From an uncultured Cohaesibacter sp. (GTDB taxonomy: Bacteria; Pseudomonadota; Alphaproteobacteria; Rhizobiales; Cohaesibacteraceae): a stretch of DNA of 64,000 nt. Below the pieces are notes generated by a model. That model made no database searches. It had not been told where the DNA came from and worked only from the letters and a program-made list of their open reading frames with translations. Of the stretch, positions 17,461-25,851 are shown one piece after another. A program made the translations under genes and the position numbers. Numbering within the stretch: position 1 is the first letter of the stretch; each line of letters starts with the position of its first letter. The stretch lies in contig NZ_OY781091.1 in assembly GCF_963676275.1 (NCBI RefSeq), forward strand, positions 2,210,775-2,274,774, given 5' to 3'.

Positions 17461-18558
17461 CTAGAGCCCACCTTCTTTTTTGAATGAACGTACCTTCATG
17501 CCTTCCGTGACATAGGAAACGCCAATGGCAATGACACGGTCTCCCTCACTGAGGCCATTGGAGATGCGCAATTGCCCATCCTGAAGCCCGTAAACCTTGA
17601 CCTCGGTCTTGTGTGCCTCATTCTGTTCATCCAGTTTCCAGACCCAGCGTTTCCCATCCTGATCAAACACGGATTCCAGCGGCACCAATACGCCCCCGTC
17701 ATTGCTGTTGCTCAGAAGGGTGGCAAGATCGATGCTTGCGGTGACGCTCATGCCGGGAAAAACAGTGAGATCATCCGGGCGCGGCATTGTAACGGTCACA
17801 GCGTAAGAGCGGGTCACACTGTCCGGAATGGTGTCGATTTCCTTGTAGGAAGCCTCGTAAGATTTGCCCGGCAGGGAATCAAACTGGATCGCCAGATTGG
17901 GATAGACGGCCAGTTTTTTCGGGTTGAAGCGCAAGAACAGCTTTTCGGGCACATTGAATTCCACGTTGATATCGTTGGTTCCGAGAAACTGGACAATCTG
18001 TGTCCCGGCTGAAACCGTCTGATAGCGTTCGACATAGGTCTGGGCGACAATCCCGTCAAAAGGCGCGGAAAGTTCTGTATATTTTACATTATCCTTCGCC
18101 GACTTGAGAGCAGCCTCTGCGGCTGTGAAGGTGCTTTGCGCCGAATCCAGCGTCGATTTGGCGACATGCTCTTTTTCAAACAGCTTCTGGGTGCGTTCAA
18201 GGCTGATCTTGGCCAGATCATAGGCCGCCTGCTGTGAGGCAACGACGTTGCGATAGGGCTCATCATCAAGCCGGGCAATCAGGTCACCCTCTTTCAAATT
18301 CTCGCCTGCATGTACGGGGAAATCTTCGATCTGCCCGTCGACCCGAAAGGATAGAATGGCCTTTTTAGAGGCTTTCGTTACGCCGGGGAAGGCTTTCGGC
18401 AAGCTAAGCGCGACCCGTTGGGCCGTCGCGATCTTGGCCGGGCGTGCATTTGGGTCTTCAACCACGCCTTCATTTGCATCCGCCGAAGAAAAGAGAGAGT
18501 TGTTGCATCCAGACAGCAAAATAGCCATCAGGCCGATCAGCATGAAGTGTTTGGTCAT
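17461..18558 (-). CDS. RND efflux periplasmic adaptor (membrane fusion lipoprotein)
   Basis: This 365-residue adaptor links the RND pump to an outer-membrane channel. The signal peptide ends in the lipobox LLSGCNNS, giving a lipid-anchored protein (Cys at about residue 18). The lipoyl-like half domains flank an alpha-helical hairpin (about residues 90-150, with ASQQAAYDLAKISLERTQKL and STLDSAQSTFTAAEAALKSAK). The second lipoyl half is TELSAPFDGIVAQTYVERYQTVSAGT. The beta-barrel and membrane-proximal domains follow (YPNLAIQFDSLPG; VFPGMSVTASIDLA; RISNGLSEGDRVIAIGVSYV). It is the first gene of the pump operon and divergent from the TetR regulator. The family and role are clear; the drug range is not. 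Confidence 0.92.
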   Translation of the reverse strand: MTKHFMLIGLMAILLSGCNNSLFSSADANEGVVEDPNARPAKIATAQRVALSLPKAFPGVTKASKKAILSFRVDGQIEDFPVHAGENLKEGDLIARLDDEPYRNVVASQQAAYDLAKISLERTQKLFEKEHVAKSTLDSAQSTFTAAEAALKSAKDNVKYTELSAPFDGIVAQTYVERYQTVSAGTQIVQFLGTNDINVEFNVPEKLFLRFNPKKLAVYPNLAIQFDSLPGKSYEASYKEIDTIPDSVTRSYAVTVTMPRPDDLTVFPGMSVTASIDLATLLSNSNDGGVLVPLESVFDQDGKRWVWKLDEQNEAHKTEVKVYGLQDGQLRISNGLSEGDRVIAIGVSYVTEGMKVRSFKKEGGL

Positions 18559-18628
18559 GAGCTAACCCGGAAAAGAGGTAATGCGAACTTTTTGCGCATT
18601 GATAATTCTACGCTTGCCTGAAATTTAT

Positions 18629-18653
18629 ATACATTCGTGTATGATTAAATGTA
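18629..18653. promoter_or_regulatory. candidate operator in the TetR/RND divergent promoter
   Basis: Two overlapping symmetries lie here: ATACA-TTCG-TGTAT (18629-18642), and TACATT (18630-18635) with AATGTA (18648-18653), a 24-base span. The half-site TACATT and overall 24-base size recall the AcrR operator of E. coli. It lies between the adaptor gene and the TetR gene. Confidence 0.5.
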
Positions 18654-18734
18654 AAGTGGAAAAACTCTTTTGAAACTGCTATCCACCTCTGCGGGGGAGG
18701 TGCAAGACTGATAATATTGCTGATGGACAAGAGC

Positions 18735-19355
18735 ATGGCCAGAAAAACAAAAGCTGAAAAAGAAAAGACATATCAGGCCTTGATCGAAGCTGCGGCAGAA
18801 TTGTTCCGCTGTCAGGGCTTCACCGCGACCACTCTGAATGAAATCGCGGAGCGGGCAGGGGTGACGCGTGGCGCCTTCTACGGCCATTTTTCCGATAAAT
18901 CCGAAGTCATTCAGGCGATCTGGGAAGAGCAGGCCTTGCCATTCTTTGAGCCGATCCGGGAAATCTTGCAGAATTTGCCTGATGAAAATCCGGCGCAGGC
19001 TTTTCGGCAGCAGATCAACAACCTGTTGGAACTGTTTGAAGACAACAATATCGTCGGTCGAGCCTTCTTCATCATCATGCATAATATGGAAATTTCGGAC
19101 AAGGATGAGAGATTGCTCGGTTTCCTGAAGGACAAATACCGGCTCTATGAGAATGTTCTCTGTTGCGCCTACAACAAGCTCTCGGATGCCGGTCAGCTCA
19201 AAAGTGGTATCAATCCAGAGCATGCCGCCTTGGGATTTCTCTATATATTGATTGGCATGATCAATATGGCACTGATGCCCTTTGGCGACTTCGATTTTCA
19301 GCGTGACGGATATCCGGTCTTCGAACATCATCTCAACAGCGTTCTCAAGCAGTAA
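18735..19355 (+). CDS. TetR/AcrR-family transcriptional repressor of the efflux operon
   Basis: This 206-residue regulator has the TetR DNA-binding domain in residues 1-60: MARKTKAEKEKTYQALIEAA, then the helix-turn-helix TLNEIAERAGVTRGAFYGHFSDKSEVI. The C-terminal all-helical ligand domain resembles the AcrR/TtgR subgroup, with LLGFLKDKYRLYENVLC and GLKSGINPEHAALGF-like features. I chose ATG 18735 because AcrR-like proteins begin MARKTK; an ATG six codons earlier (18717) is possible. It is transcribed divergently from the RND adaptor gene with candidate operators between, the classical layout for a local repressor released by a pump substrate. The ligand is unknown. Confidence 0.9.
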   Translation: MARKTKAEKEKTYQALIEAAAELFRCQGFTATTLNEIAERAGVTRGAFYGHFSDKSEVIQAIWEEQALPFFEPIREILQNLPDENPAQAFRQQINNLLELFEDNNIVGRAFFIIMHNMEISDKDERLLGFLKDKYRLYENVLCCAYNKLSDAGQLKSGINPEHAALGFLYILIGMINMALMPFGDFDFQRDGYPVFEHHLNSVLKQ

Positions 19356-19583
19356 CATAAGTCTTGTTGCATGAATGAATGTCATCAATCTGCTTTGGTC
19401 TGGATGGCGGGTCTTTCAGAGTGAAACCGCAAATGATTGAACATGCAAAGGAAAATGCTCAACTTATTTCACTCGTCCTGTAACCGCCCGATTTCGCGAG
19501 ACTATCGAGCCTTATGTGGAAATGTCAGATTGATGACAAATTAGACATTGATTCAGCCCCTCCAGATCTTTAAACAGGTCCGC

Positions 19584-19673
19584 GGAGAGGTGGCCGAGTG
19601 GCTGAAGGCGCGCCCCTGCTAAGGGCGTAGGCGGGTAACTGTCTCGAGGGTTCGAATCCCTTCCTCTCCGCCA
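19584..19673 (+). tRNA. tRNA-Ser (anticodon GCT)
   Basis: This is a 90-base class II tRNA. The acceptor arms GGAGAGG (19584-19590) and CCTCTCC pair, and GCCA closes the 3' end at 19673. The anticodon stem CGCCC/GGGCG encloses CTGCTAA, giving anticodon GCT for AGC/AGU serine codons. The long variable arm expected of tRNA-Ser is present before GGTTCGAATCC. Its 3' end borders an accessory region, and serine tRNA genes are common integration sites. Confidence 0.96.
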
Positions 19674-19845
19674 TTCCCCTTAATAAGTAATTGAAATTAA
19701 ATAACTTTCTTCAGAGTATGGAAGTTCTTCCCACAATTCTTCCGCCGTGTACGACTAAGTGAGTCAATTCTCTTTTGTAGAGTAGGGATACGGTTGAGCG
19801 ATTTCGCTTTCCTCTGATATGTGCTCAAAAAGACTCTACCGGCAA

Positions 19846-20574
19846 TCAGTATTCCCAATGTTCGTAAGCTAACGGTTCTGCTTTGAGCTTATCTCTGGCA
19901 AGTTGCCATGACGGAAGAAATTCATTCATAAGGGATTTGAAACGGTCATTATGATGGCGCTCGTGTAGATGCACCAGTTCATGAACCACGATATATTCCA
20001 AGCATTCGGGGGACTTTTTTGCCAATTCCAAATTGATCAGAATATGACCTGTTGTTGTATTGCAACTTCCCCATTTCGTTTTCATTTTTTGAATGCGCCA
20101 GCCACTGGCTTCTTTTTGAATCCTAGGTTGCCACTTTTCAAATAAAGCCGAGGTTTCTTTCTTAAGAAAACAGCGATACCAGTCTTGCAGTAGCTGTTCC
20201 TTTTTGTTCAGGCCTACTGACTTCCGAATTTCCATTCTCAAAATCGAGTTGTTTACTATCTGGATCCTGTTGGTGGTCGAGTTTTCAATCACTTTCAGTC
20301 TATATCTTTGCCCACGAAAATAGTGACTTTCTCCATCAACATATTTCCGCTCAGATTGCCTTGGCTGATTTTGGAATTCCTGTTGTCTTTGCCTTATCCA
20401 GGGCAATCGGGAAATAATTGCCAATCGGACACGTTCTTCATCAAAATGAATTGGGCAGGACAACTTGATTCTTCCGTCAGGAGGGCATACCGACAGATGG
20501 AGGTTTTTGATTTTTTTCCGTGTTACTTGGACATCAAGACCAAGAATATTTACCGATATGTTATTTGTATTCAT
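19846..20574 (-). CDS. YgjP-like (DUF45) zinc metallopeptidase-fold protein of the type I RM operon
   Basis: This 242-residue protein has the YgjP/SprT-type fold. The zinc motif HELVHLHERHHNDRF lies at residues 198-212 (His198, Glu199, His202 and a third histidine at 207 or 208). It is preceded by MKTKWGSCNTTTGHILINLEL (about 164-184), the WGSC signature of the DUF45 family. The N-terminal half has the usual beta-rich part with RKKIKNLHLSVCPPDGRIKLSCP. Members are annotated as M48-like metallopeptidases, and E. coli YgjP has been reported to act on nucleotides, so activity is open. I chose ATG 20574, which overlaps the end of hsdR by 14 bases, over an ATG 12 codons upstream. Genes of this family recur as the last gene of type I restriction operons; the role there is unknown. 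Confidence 0.85.
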   Translation of the reverse strand: MNTNNISVNILGLDVQVTRKKIKNLHLSVCPPDGRIKLSCPIHFDEERVRLAIISRLPWIRQRQQEFQNQPRQSERKYVDGESHYFRGQRYRLKVIENSTTNRIQIVNNSILRMEIRKSVGLNKKEQLLQDWYRCFLKKETSALFEKWQPRIQKEASGWRIQKMKTKWGSCNTTTGHILINLELAKKSPECLEYIVVHELVHLHERHHNDRFKSLMNEFLPSWQLARDKLKAEPLAYEHWEY

Positions 20575-23500
20575 ATTGTTGCTTTGCCAACTCGACAATT
20601 CTAAAGACAAGCTCTTCGTCGTTTACCACGGCATAAACTGCGGACATAACTTCCCGTTCTTTCTGTTGGTTGCCAATCCAGTCAGCGCGTTTCGATGATC
20701 TGATTGCGTTATCGACGTCCAGCACCCACTGTGCATCTTGCTTGATATTATCATACAAAGCTTTTTTGGCTGCTGTGTTTACGCCCTTTGGATATTGGTT
20801 AGAATCAATGCCACCTGGATTTACGACTTGTGCCGAAAGCTCTTTCACACGTTCCAGGTAGGTTTTATAGTCCATTGCCTGTTCACGGCGCTCTTTGATT
20901 AGAGCATTTAGCAACTCAGACATCTTTTCATAATATTTCGGGTTGACGTCTTTTTCATCGATGATTGTCTTCCGAATATTGTTTTCAATGGTCTCTGCCA
21001 TGGATTCTTCAGAATCCATTCCGTCCAGCACAGGGCTATCTAACGCTTCCTCACCTCTTTTCACTATAAGATCAACAAGGCCAAGCTCTTCAAAATCGGC
21101 AATAACCTCACTGTCTTCGGCGCGAATGTATGTATCAAGCAAATGGCGCATGGCTGGCTCATAGATCTTCATATCCACGTAATCACCACTAGCAAGCTTC
21201 ACTTCATCCCGCACTTTGGAGAAGTGTTCCACCTCTGCTTTGATTTCCTTGAAATCGTCCTCAGTATATCCCGCCTCAGAAAACTCATTCGCAAGATTGG
21301 CGTATGCACGCAACAATCCAGCCACGCATTTGTAAAGCGCAATCCTCTTTGGCTCACATTCTTGTAGCTGGCCTTCAATCGCAGGATCACCGCAGAAATA
21401 ACGACGATATTCATTTTGGCCACGCGGCTCGAGAACAGGCTCGCAGATTGCTTTGACTTGTTCTCGTGCTTCCTCAAGCCGTTCCCTTGCTTTCTCGAGG
21501 CGGTTGCTTAACAGACCCGCAACGTCAGCTTTCTCGTAATTATCAAAAGCGCCGCTTGTATAGTCATCAATAGCCCCTTCAAGGCGGTTGAACAGGTCTT
21601 TATAGTCGATGATATAACCGTATTCCTTGTCATCTCCATCCAGACGGTTCACGCGACAGATGGCCTGGAACAAACCATGGTCACGCATTTCCTTGTCGAT
21701 ATAGAGATAGGTCGCTGACGGTGCGTCAAAGCCGGTCAAAAGCTTGTCGACCACAATCAACAAACGCATCTGGCCAGGTTCTTTCACAAACTTGGCCTTG
21801 ACCTTCTTTTCGAACTCTTCGGCCATATACATGGCTTCTTCTTCTGGTTTTTCGAAATATTCAGCGAGCATTTTGCGGTAGATATCGTACTGACGGAGCT
21901 TCTCTGTCATACCTGCACCGCCGTCTTCACCCTTAATATCTGCAGGCGAAGGCTTGTAACTGGTGACGATGGCACATTTTCCCGCCAAATCAGTCTTGCT
22001 GAAAAGCTCATAGACCTTGCATGCCTGATAAATCGAGCTACAGACCAACATGGCGTTGCCACGTCCGTCCATCAGGCGTGGCTTGATCTCCATGTCCATA
22101 AGGATGTCGTTTACAATCTGCTCAAGGCGTGATTGGCTTGAGAGCACCTTTTTTAGCGTGCCCCATTTCTGCTTAAGCTGAGTTTTTGCGAGGTCTGATA
22201 GCCCTTTGGTTTTGATATCAAACCATTGATCGACCTTCGCTTGAGAGGTGACGTTCTGATCAATGTCTCTGGCTTCATAACGCAGATCCAGCACCACGCC
22301 GTCTTCAACGGCCTCATCAAATTTGTAGGTATGGATGAAGGCGCGGTCCGGGTTTCCATCGCCAAAGGTTTCCATCGTGGTTTTCTGGTCGCTTTTTAAA
22401 AGCGGCGTACCGGTAAAACCGATAAAGGTTGCCTTGGGCAAAATCGCCCGCATGGCTTCGTGCAGTTTGCCAGACTGCGTGCGATGACACTCATCGACAA
22501 AGACAAAGGCCTCGCCCTTGGCTGAGAAGTCGGAGGGCAAATTGGCTTTCAGATCCTTGATATAGTCCTCTGTTGCCTTGTCATCATCACCTTCTGAGCG
22601 GCTACCGAATTTATGAACAAGCGAGCAGATAAGCCATTCTTGTGAAGCGTTTAGTGTACCGATCAAATCCTGCCCGTTTTTGGTGCGATAGATTTGTTCA
22701 TCCACCCCCATGAACACGCCTTCGATCTGCTCATCAAGCTCAGTTCGGTCTGTGACGACAAGAACTCTGGCATTCGCGACATGTTCGCGTATCCATTTGG
22801 CCAGCCAAACCATGGTGAGGCTTTTGCCCGATCCTTGCGTGTGCCAGATAATGCCGCTATGGCGCTGCTGGATATAGCCGTGGGCCGCGTTCACACCGAA
22901 GAATTGATTGTGGCGGCAGGTCTTTTTGATGCCCGCATCAAAAACGATGAAGTCGTGAATGATGTCTAGAAAACGTTTCTTCGCGCACATCTTGCGCAAA
23001 TGGAACAGAAGCAAGTCGCCCGCGGGCTGCTCGCCTTCTTCTTTCCATTGGTAATAGTGCTTTTCTGGCGTTTCTATCGTGCCGTAGCGCAAGCCTTCGC
23101 TGTCATTGCCCGCCATGACAAGCTGCATGGTGGTGAAGAAGTTGCGAATAAATTCTTTCTTCTGGTTGTCCAGATTTTGTCGAATGCCTTCACTCACAGA
23201 AACGCAGGAGCGCTTGAGTTCGATCACACCCAAGGCAATGCCGTTCACATAGAGGACGACGTCGGGGCGCTTTTTGTTCTCGCCGCGCACCGTGACCTCT
23301 TCGGCCACATAGAAATCATTGTTCTCGAAATTATCCCAATCAACGAGCCAGACGGTTTTATTCTGCTCTCCTGCTCCTTCCTTGGCTTTCACACCATACC
23401 GCAAGAGACGGTAAACCTCGCAGTTGGCATCATAGAGGTGGCGACCATCACCAAGGGCAGAGGCTTGTTCCAGTGAGCGAAAGGTGCGCGTTATCAGAGC

Positions 23501-23665
23501 GTCGCTATAGCCCCGCTTCTTTAGCCAGGCGTTGAGCAGGTCTTTTTCGATGTTTAGATTGTCTTGATCGTGGCGATTGCCAAGATAGGTATAACCGAGC
23601 TCTTCACGGAACAGCTTGATGACGCGGTTCTGCGTTTCTCTTTCCTTTTGTCCGACTTTCCCCAT
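20561..23665 (-). CDS. hsdR: type I restriction endonuclease, R subunit
   Basis: HsdR is the motor and nuclease subunit that translocates and cuts unmethylated DNA as part of the R2M2S complex. The 1034 residues are complete. An N-terminal PD-(D/E)XK nuclease spans about residues 1-180, with Asp135 and Glu149-x-Lys151 in RPDVVLYVNGIALGVIELK, then the Gln-containing helix. The superfamily 2 translocase has Walker A at 274-283 (TQGSGKS, Lys281), DECHR at 391-395, and FIGFTGTPLL soon after. Later come motif V/VI-type segments (LLIVVDKLLTGFDAP, AICRVNR). A C-terminal helical domain of about 300 residues would bind the methylase core. The gene lies 12 bases after the NucS-like gene. All motifs look intact, so activity is likely. 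Confidence 0.95.
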   Translation of the reverse strand: MGKVGQKERETQNRVIKLFREELGYTYLGNRHDQDNLNIEKDLLNAWLKKRGYSDALITRTFRSLEQASALGDGRHLYDANCEVYRLLRYGVKAKEGAGEQNKTVWLVDWDNFENNDFYVAEEVTVRGENKKRPDVVLYVNGIALGVIELKRSCVSVSEGIRQNLDNQKKEFIRNFFTTMQLVMAGNDSEGLRYGTIETPEKHYYQWKEEGEQPAGDLLLFHLRKMCAKKRFLDIIHDFIVFDAGIKKTCRHNQFFGVNAAHGYIQQRHSGIIWHTQGSGKSLTMVWLAKWIREHVANARVLVVTDRTELDEQIEGVFMGVDEQIYRTKNGQDLIGTLNASQEWLICSLVHKFGSRSEGDDDKATEDYIKDLKANLPSDFSAKGEAFVFVDECHRTQSGKLHEAMRAILPKATFIGFTGTPLLKSDQKTTMETFGDGNPDRAFIHTYKFDEAVEDGVVLDLRYEARDIDQNVTSQAKVDQWFDIKTKGLSDLAKTQLKQKWGTLKKVLSSQSRLEQIVNDILMDMEIKPRLMDGRGNAMLVCSSIYQACKVYELFSKTDLAGKCAIVTSYKPSPADIKGEDGGAGMTEKLRQYDIYRKMLAEYFEKPEEEAMYMAEEFEKKVKAKFVKEPGQMRLLIVVDKLLTGFDAPSATYLYIDKEMRDHGLFQAICRVNRLDGDDKEYGYIIDYKDLFNRLEGAIDDYTSGAFDNYEKADVAGLLSNRLEKARERLEEAREQVKAICEPVLEPRGQNEYRRYFCGDPAIEGQLQECEPKRIALYKCVAGLLRAYANLANEFSEAGYTEDDFKEIKAEVEHFSKVRDEVKLASGDYVDMKIYEPAMRHLLDTYIRAEDSEVIADFEELGLVDLIVKRGEEALDSPVLDGMDSEESMAETIENNIRKTIIDEKDVNPKYYEKMSELLNALIKERREQAMDYKTYLERVKELSAQVVNPGGIDSNQYPKGVNTAAKKALYDNIKQDAQWVLDVDNAIRSSKRADWIGNQQKEREVMSAVYAVVNDEELVFRIVELAKQQYEYK

Positions 23666-23677
23666 CTTGCTCTCCCC

Positions 23678-24613
23678 CTAATTCTTAAACAGCTTGAAAC
23701 TCACTTGGTAACGATAAAAATCAATATTGTTGGTCACCCGCAAAGCGCGGCGCAGGCGCAGATCATCCTCCAGCGCAATGATTGCTCCACGCACGCTTTG
23801 GCCTTCATCGGCCAGATCATCAAGGACAAAGCCCATATAACGTTGGATCTGTCCGACCACGGCATCGCTGGCGCGGCCTTTTTTCAGCTCGATAACCAGA
23901 TATTCGCGTCGGTCCTTACTGATGGCCAATATGTCGATATTGCCCGTATCTGATGGATATTGTTGGCCGACGACTTCCCCTTCATCTTCGACAATATCGT
24001 AGTCCTGCCCAAGCTCGGTATGGGCCCAGTTGGAGACGAGGAAATCCTCGAGATGCTTTTCCAGCGCAAAGACGCTTGGGTCTTCGACCAGCTCATCGGT
24101 TGAAATCAGGGTTGGTGGTGCCTTGCCTTCGATCAGGCTTTCGATTTCAGGGCCGTGTTTGGAAATGTTGGATACCGTGCCGATGGAACCGGCAGAGTTG
24201 CGTAGAGCCTGGCTCATCTCGGCGCGGTCTATGGTTTTTTCAAACCAATTCACCTTGCGACGATGAGGCAGGAGGTCCGTATCAACGTAATAATAATCAC
24301 CGACAATTTCACCGACATAATAGTCTCCATTGCCGGTTGGGCAGAGGACAATATCGCCGATCTTGCTGCCCTTGCAGATGGTGTGCAGCATGCCACAAGC
24401 CAAACCAGCAGCCACTTTGGTTTTTTCCGGATTCTTTTCAAGAAATGTCGGGATGAATTGCTTGTTGAAGGGCCGCCAGTCATCAGGCAACGAATTGGAC
24501 AGATCAAAATTCAGCCCCCAATCGCCGCCGATGAAACCGCCAGCATGGCATTCCTTGGCATAGCAGCTCTTGCGGCCCAGCATGATGCGATAATAATTGC
24601 GAGAGGTCGTCAT
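23678..24613 (-). CDS. NucS/DUF91-like PD-(D/E)XK nuclease embedded in the RM operon
   Basis: This 311-residue protein has two parts. Residues 1-150 form a region with KIGDIVLCPTGNGDYYVGEIVGDYYYV that resembles a small beta-rich substrate-recognition or PUA-like module. Residues 170-311 form a nuclease domain like the C-terminus of NucS/EndoMS: Glu185 in ALEKHLEDFL, Asp227 in DTGNIDILAI, Glu242-Leu-Lys244 in LVIELKKGR and Gln255 in QIQRYMGF. This is a complete PD-(D/E)XK set. It overlaps hsdS by four bases (ATGA) and precedes hsdR by 12 bases, so it is an integral operon member. Such nucleases are seen in some type I loci; a role as an extra effector or in cleavage of modified or foreign DNA is my inference. 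Confidence 0.82.
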   Translation of the reverse strand: MTTSRNYYRIMLGRKSCYAKECHAGGFIGGDWGLNFDLSNSLPDDWRPFNKQFIPTFLEKNPEKTKVAAGLACGMLHTICKGSKIGDIVLCPTGNGDYYVGEIVGDYYYVDTDLLPHRRKVNWFEKTIDRAEMSQALRNSAGSIGTVSNISKHGPEIESLIEGKAPPTLISTDELVEDPSVFALEKHLEDFLVSNWAHTELGQDYDIVEDEGEVVGQQYPSDTGNIDILAISKDRREYLVIELKKGRASDAVVGQIQRYMGFVLDDLADEGQSVRGAIIALEDDLRLRRALRVTNNIDFYRYQVSFKLFKN

Positions 24614-25851
24614 ATCAGCCGTTTCCTCCCCGTCAGCAATTCCTGCATCATGCCCTGCTTAAGGGCTTTGGTTTTGGCGAGGCGCTTTTCAAGAGATACA
24701 ATTTCACCGTCAAAAAAATCGATGGCTTTGACAATTGCTTCCTGCTCTTCTTTCTTCGGTTTTACGAATGGAAAATTTTGCACTATTTTAGTGTCTAGTA
24801 CACCTGCTGTATTTCCCGCTGACGTAACTAGCTTTAATAGATCCTCCGAATTTCCAAGTATATAGTACGTTAAGTATTTAGGAGAAATTTCGATGTTTGG
24901 AAGCAGAGCCTTAACATCTTGATTAAAAGCAACTGTATCTATGGCGAGACCTGCTCTAATTTCATTATGTAGTGCGCTGCCACGAACCAATAAAAGTGTT
25001 GCTCCGACTGGACAAAGCTTACTGCCTGATATCACAGCTTCTTTAGTGATGAACTGGTCAGATGTAAAAATTTCAGACTGCTTTAATGTACTTGCACTAA
25101 TCCAAGGAATGGTTCCGCGCCAATACAGTTCATTAGATCGATTAGGCGTACCCCCTGACAGCCAGGTGGTACATTTTCCCAGTTCAGTAATATCCCAATC
25201 CTCTGGGATTTCGCCGAGTTCGGTTTGCTTGAAGCCCTTGCCTTGGCCGAAGCCTGGGAGGCGGGTTTTGCCGGTTAGGAGTTGTTGCATCGCGCCGGTC
25301 TTGATCTGGCGCTTTTTGTCAATCAACGCCTCCAACGCCCCAATCAACCCATCCACATCCGACAGCGCTTCAGCAATGGCTTTTTGCTCGTTAAGTGGCG
25401 GGATCGAAAGCAGCAAACACTCTAGATTTGCTTTATTAAGTTTGTAGCGGTTGGCGCCTTGCCGCGTTAAATAAGCGGTTATATCACGATGCTTAAAAAA
25501 ACAGCAGAACCATTCGGGCGAGTTTAGGTCTCCACGCACAAGATGAGCGTGGTTGTTTACGTTAAACTTCCCTGTTGCGAATTGGGTTTGTGGGAAAGTT
25601 GCAAATTTTAGGAAGTGATCTCCATCTTCTCCGATTAGTGCATATTCACCTTGGACTCTAAACTCATTTATTAAATCTTGAACTCTTGTGGGACCGTAGT
25701 ACGGATAGGGGCCGGGGATCGTCAGCCGTATCGCTTGGCTAATTGGGAGTCGCAAATTATTTTCGATTTTGTAAGCGGATCCTACCGGCATCACTTTCCA
25801 ATCCTCTGGAATGACGCCAATTTCAGTCTGCTTGTATCCTGCCTTTACCAT
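24610..25851 (-). CDS. hsdS: type I restriction specificity subunit
   Basis: HsdS recognises the bipartite DNA target for both methylation and restriction. The 413 residues show the classical pseudo-dimer. Target-recognition domain 1 follows KQTEIGVIPEDWKVMPVG (residues 6-23). A central conserved helix runs from about 155 to 200 (QKAIAEALSDVDGLIGALEA and on to LLTGKTRLPGF). Target-recognition domain 2 follows TELGEIPEDWDITELG (about 210-226) and includes WLSGGTPNRSNELYWRGTIP. The second conserved helix closes the protein (QEAIVKAIDFFDGEIVSLEK to LLTGRKRLI). The repeated E-IPEDW and MQ-LLTG-RL blocks make the internal symmetry plain. It overlaps hsdM by seven bases and the NucS-like gene by four. 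The recognition sequence cannot be read from the protein alone. Confidence 0.95.
   Translation of the reverse strand: MVKAGYKQTEIGVIPEDWKVMPVGSAYKIENNLRLPISQAIRLTIPGPYPYYGPTRVQDLINEFRVQGEYALIGEDGDHFLKFATFPQTQFATGKFNVNNHAHLVRGDLNSPEWFCCFFKHRDITAYLTRQGANRYKLNKANLECLLLSIPPLNEQKAIAEALSDVDGLIGALEALIDKKRQIKTGAMQQLLTGKTRLPGFGQGKGFKQTELGEIPEDWDITELGKCTTWLSGGTPNRSNELYWRGTIPWISASTLKQSEIFTSDQFITKEAVISGSKLCPVGATLLLVRGSALHNEIRAGLAIDTVAFNQDVKALLPNIEISPKYLTYYILGNSEDLLKLVTSAGNTAGVLDTKIVQNFPFVKPKKEEQEAIVKAIDFFDGEIVSLEKRLAKTKALKQGMMQELLTGRKRLI

Noticed and set aside
18645-19388. A 247-codon minus-strand frame overlapping the TetR gene
   Set aside because: The plus-strand TetR protein has a clear helix-turn-helix and suitable start, while the minus-strand protein has no recognisable domain.
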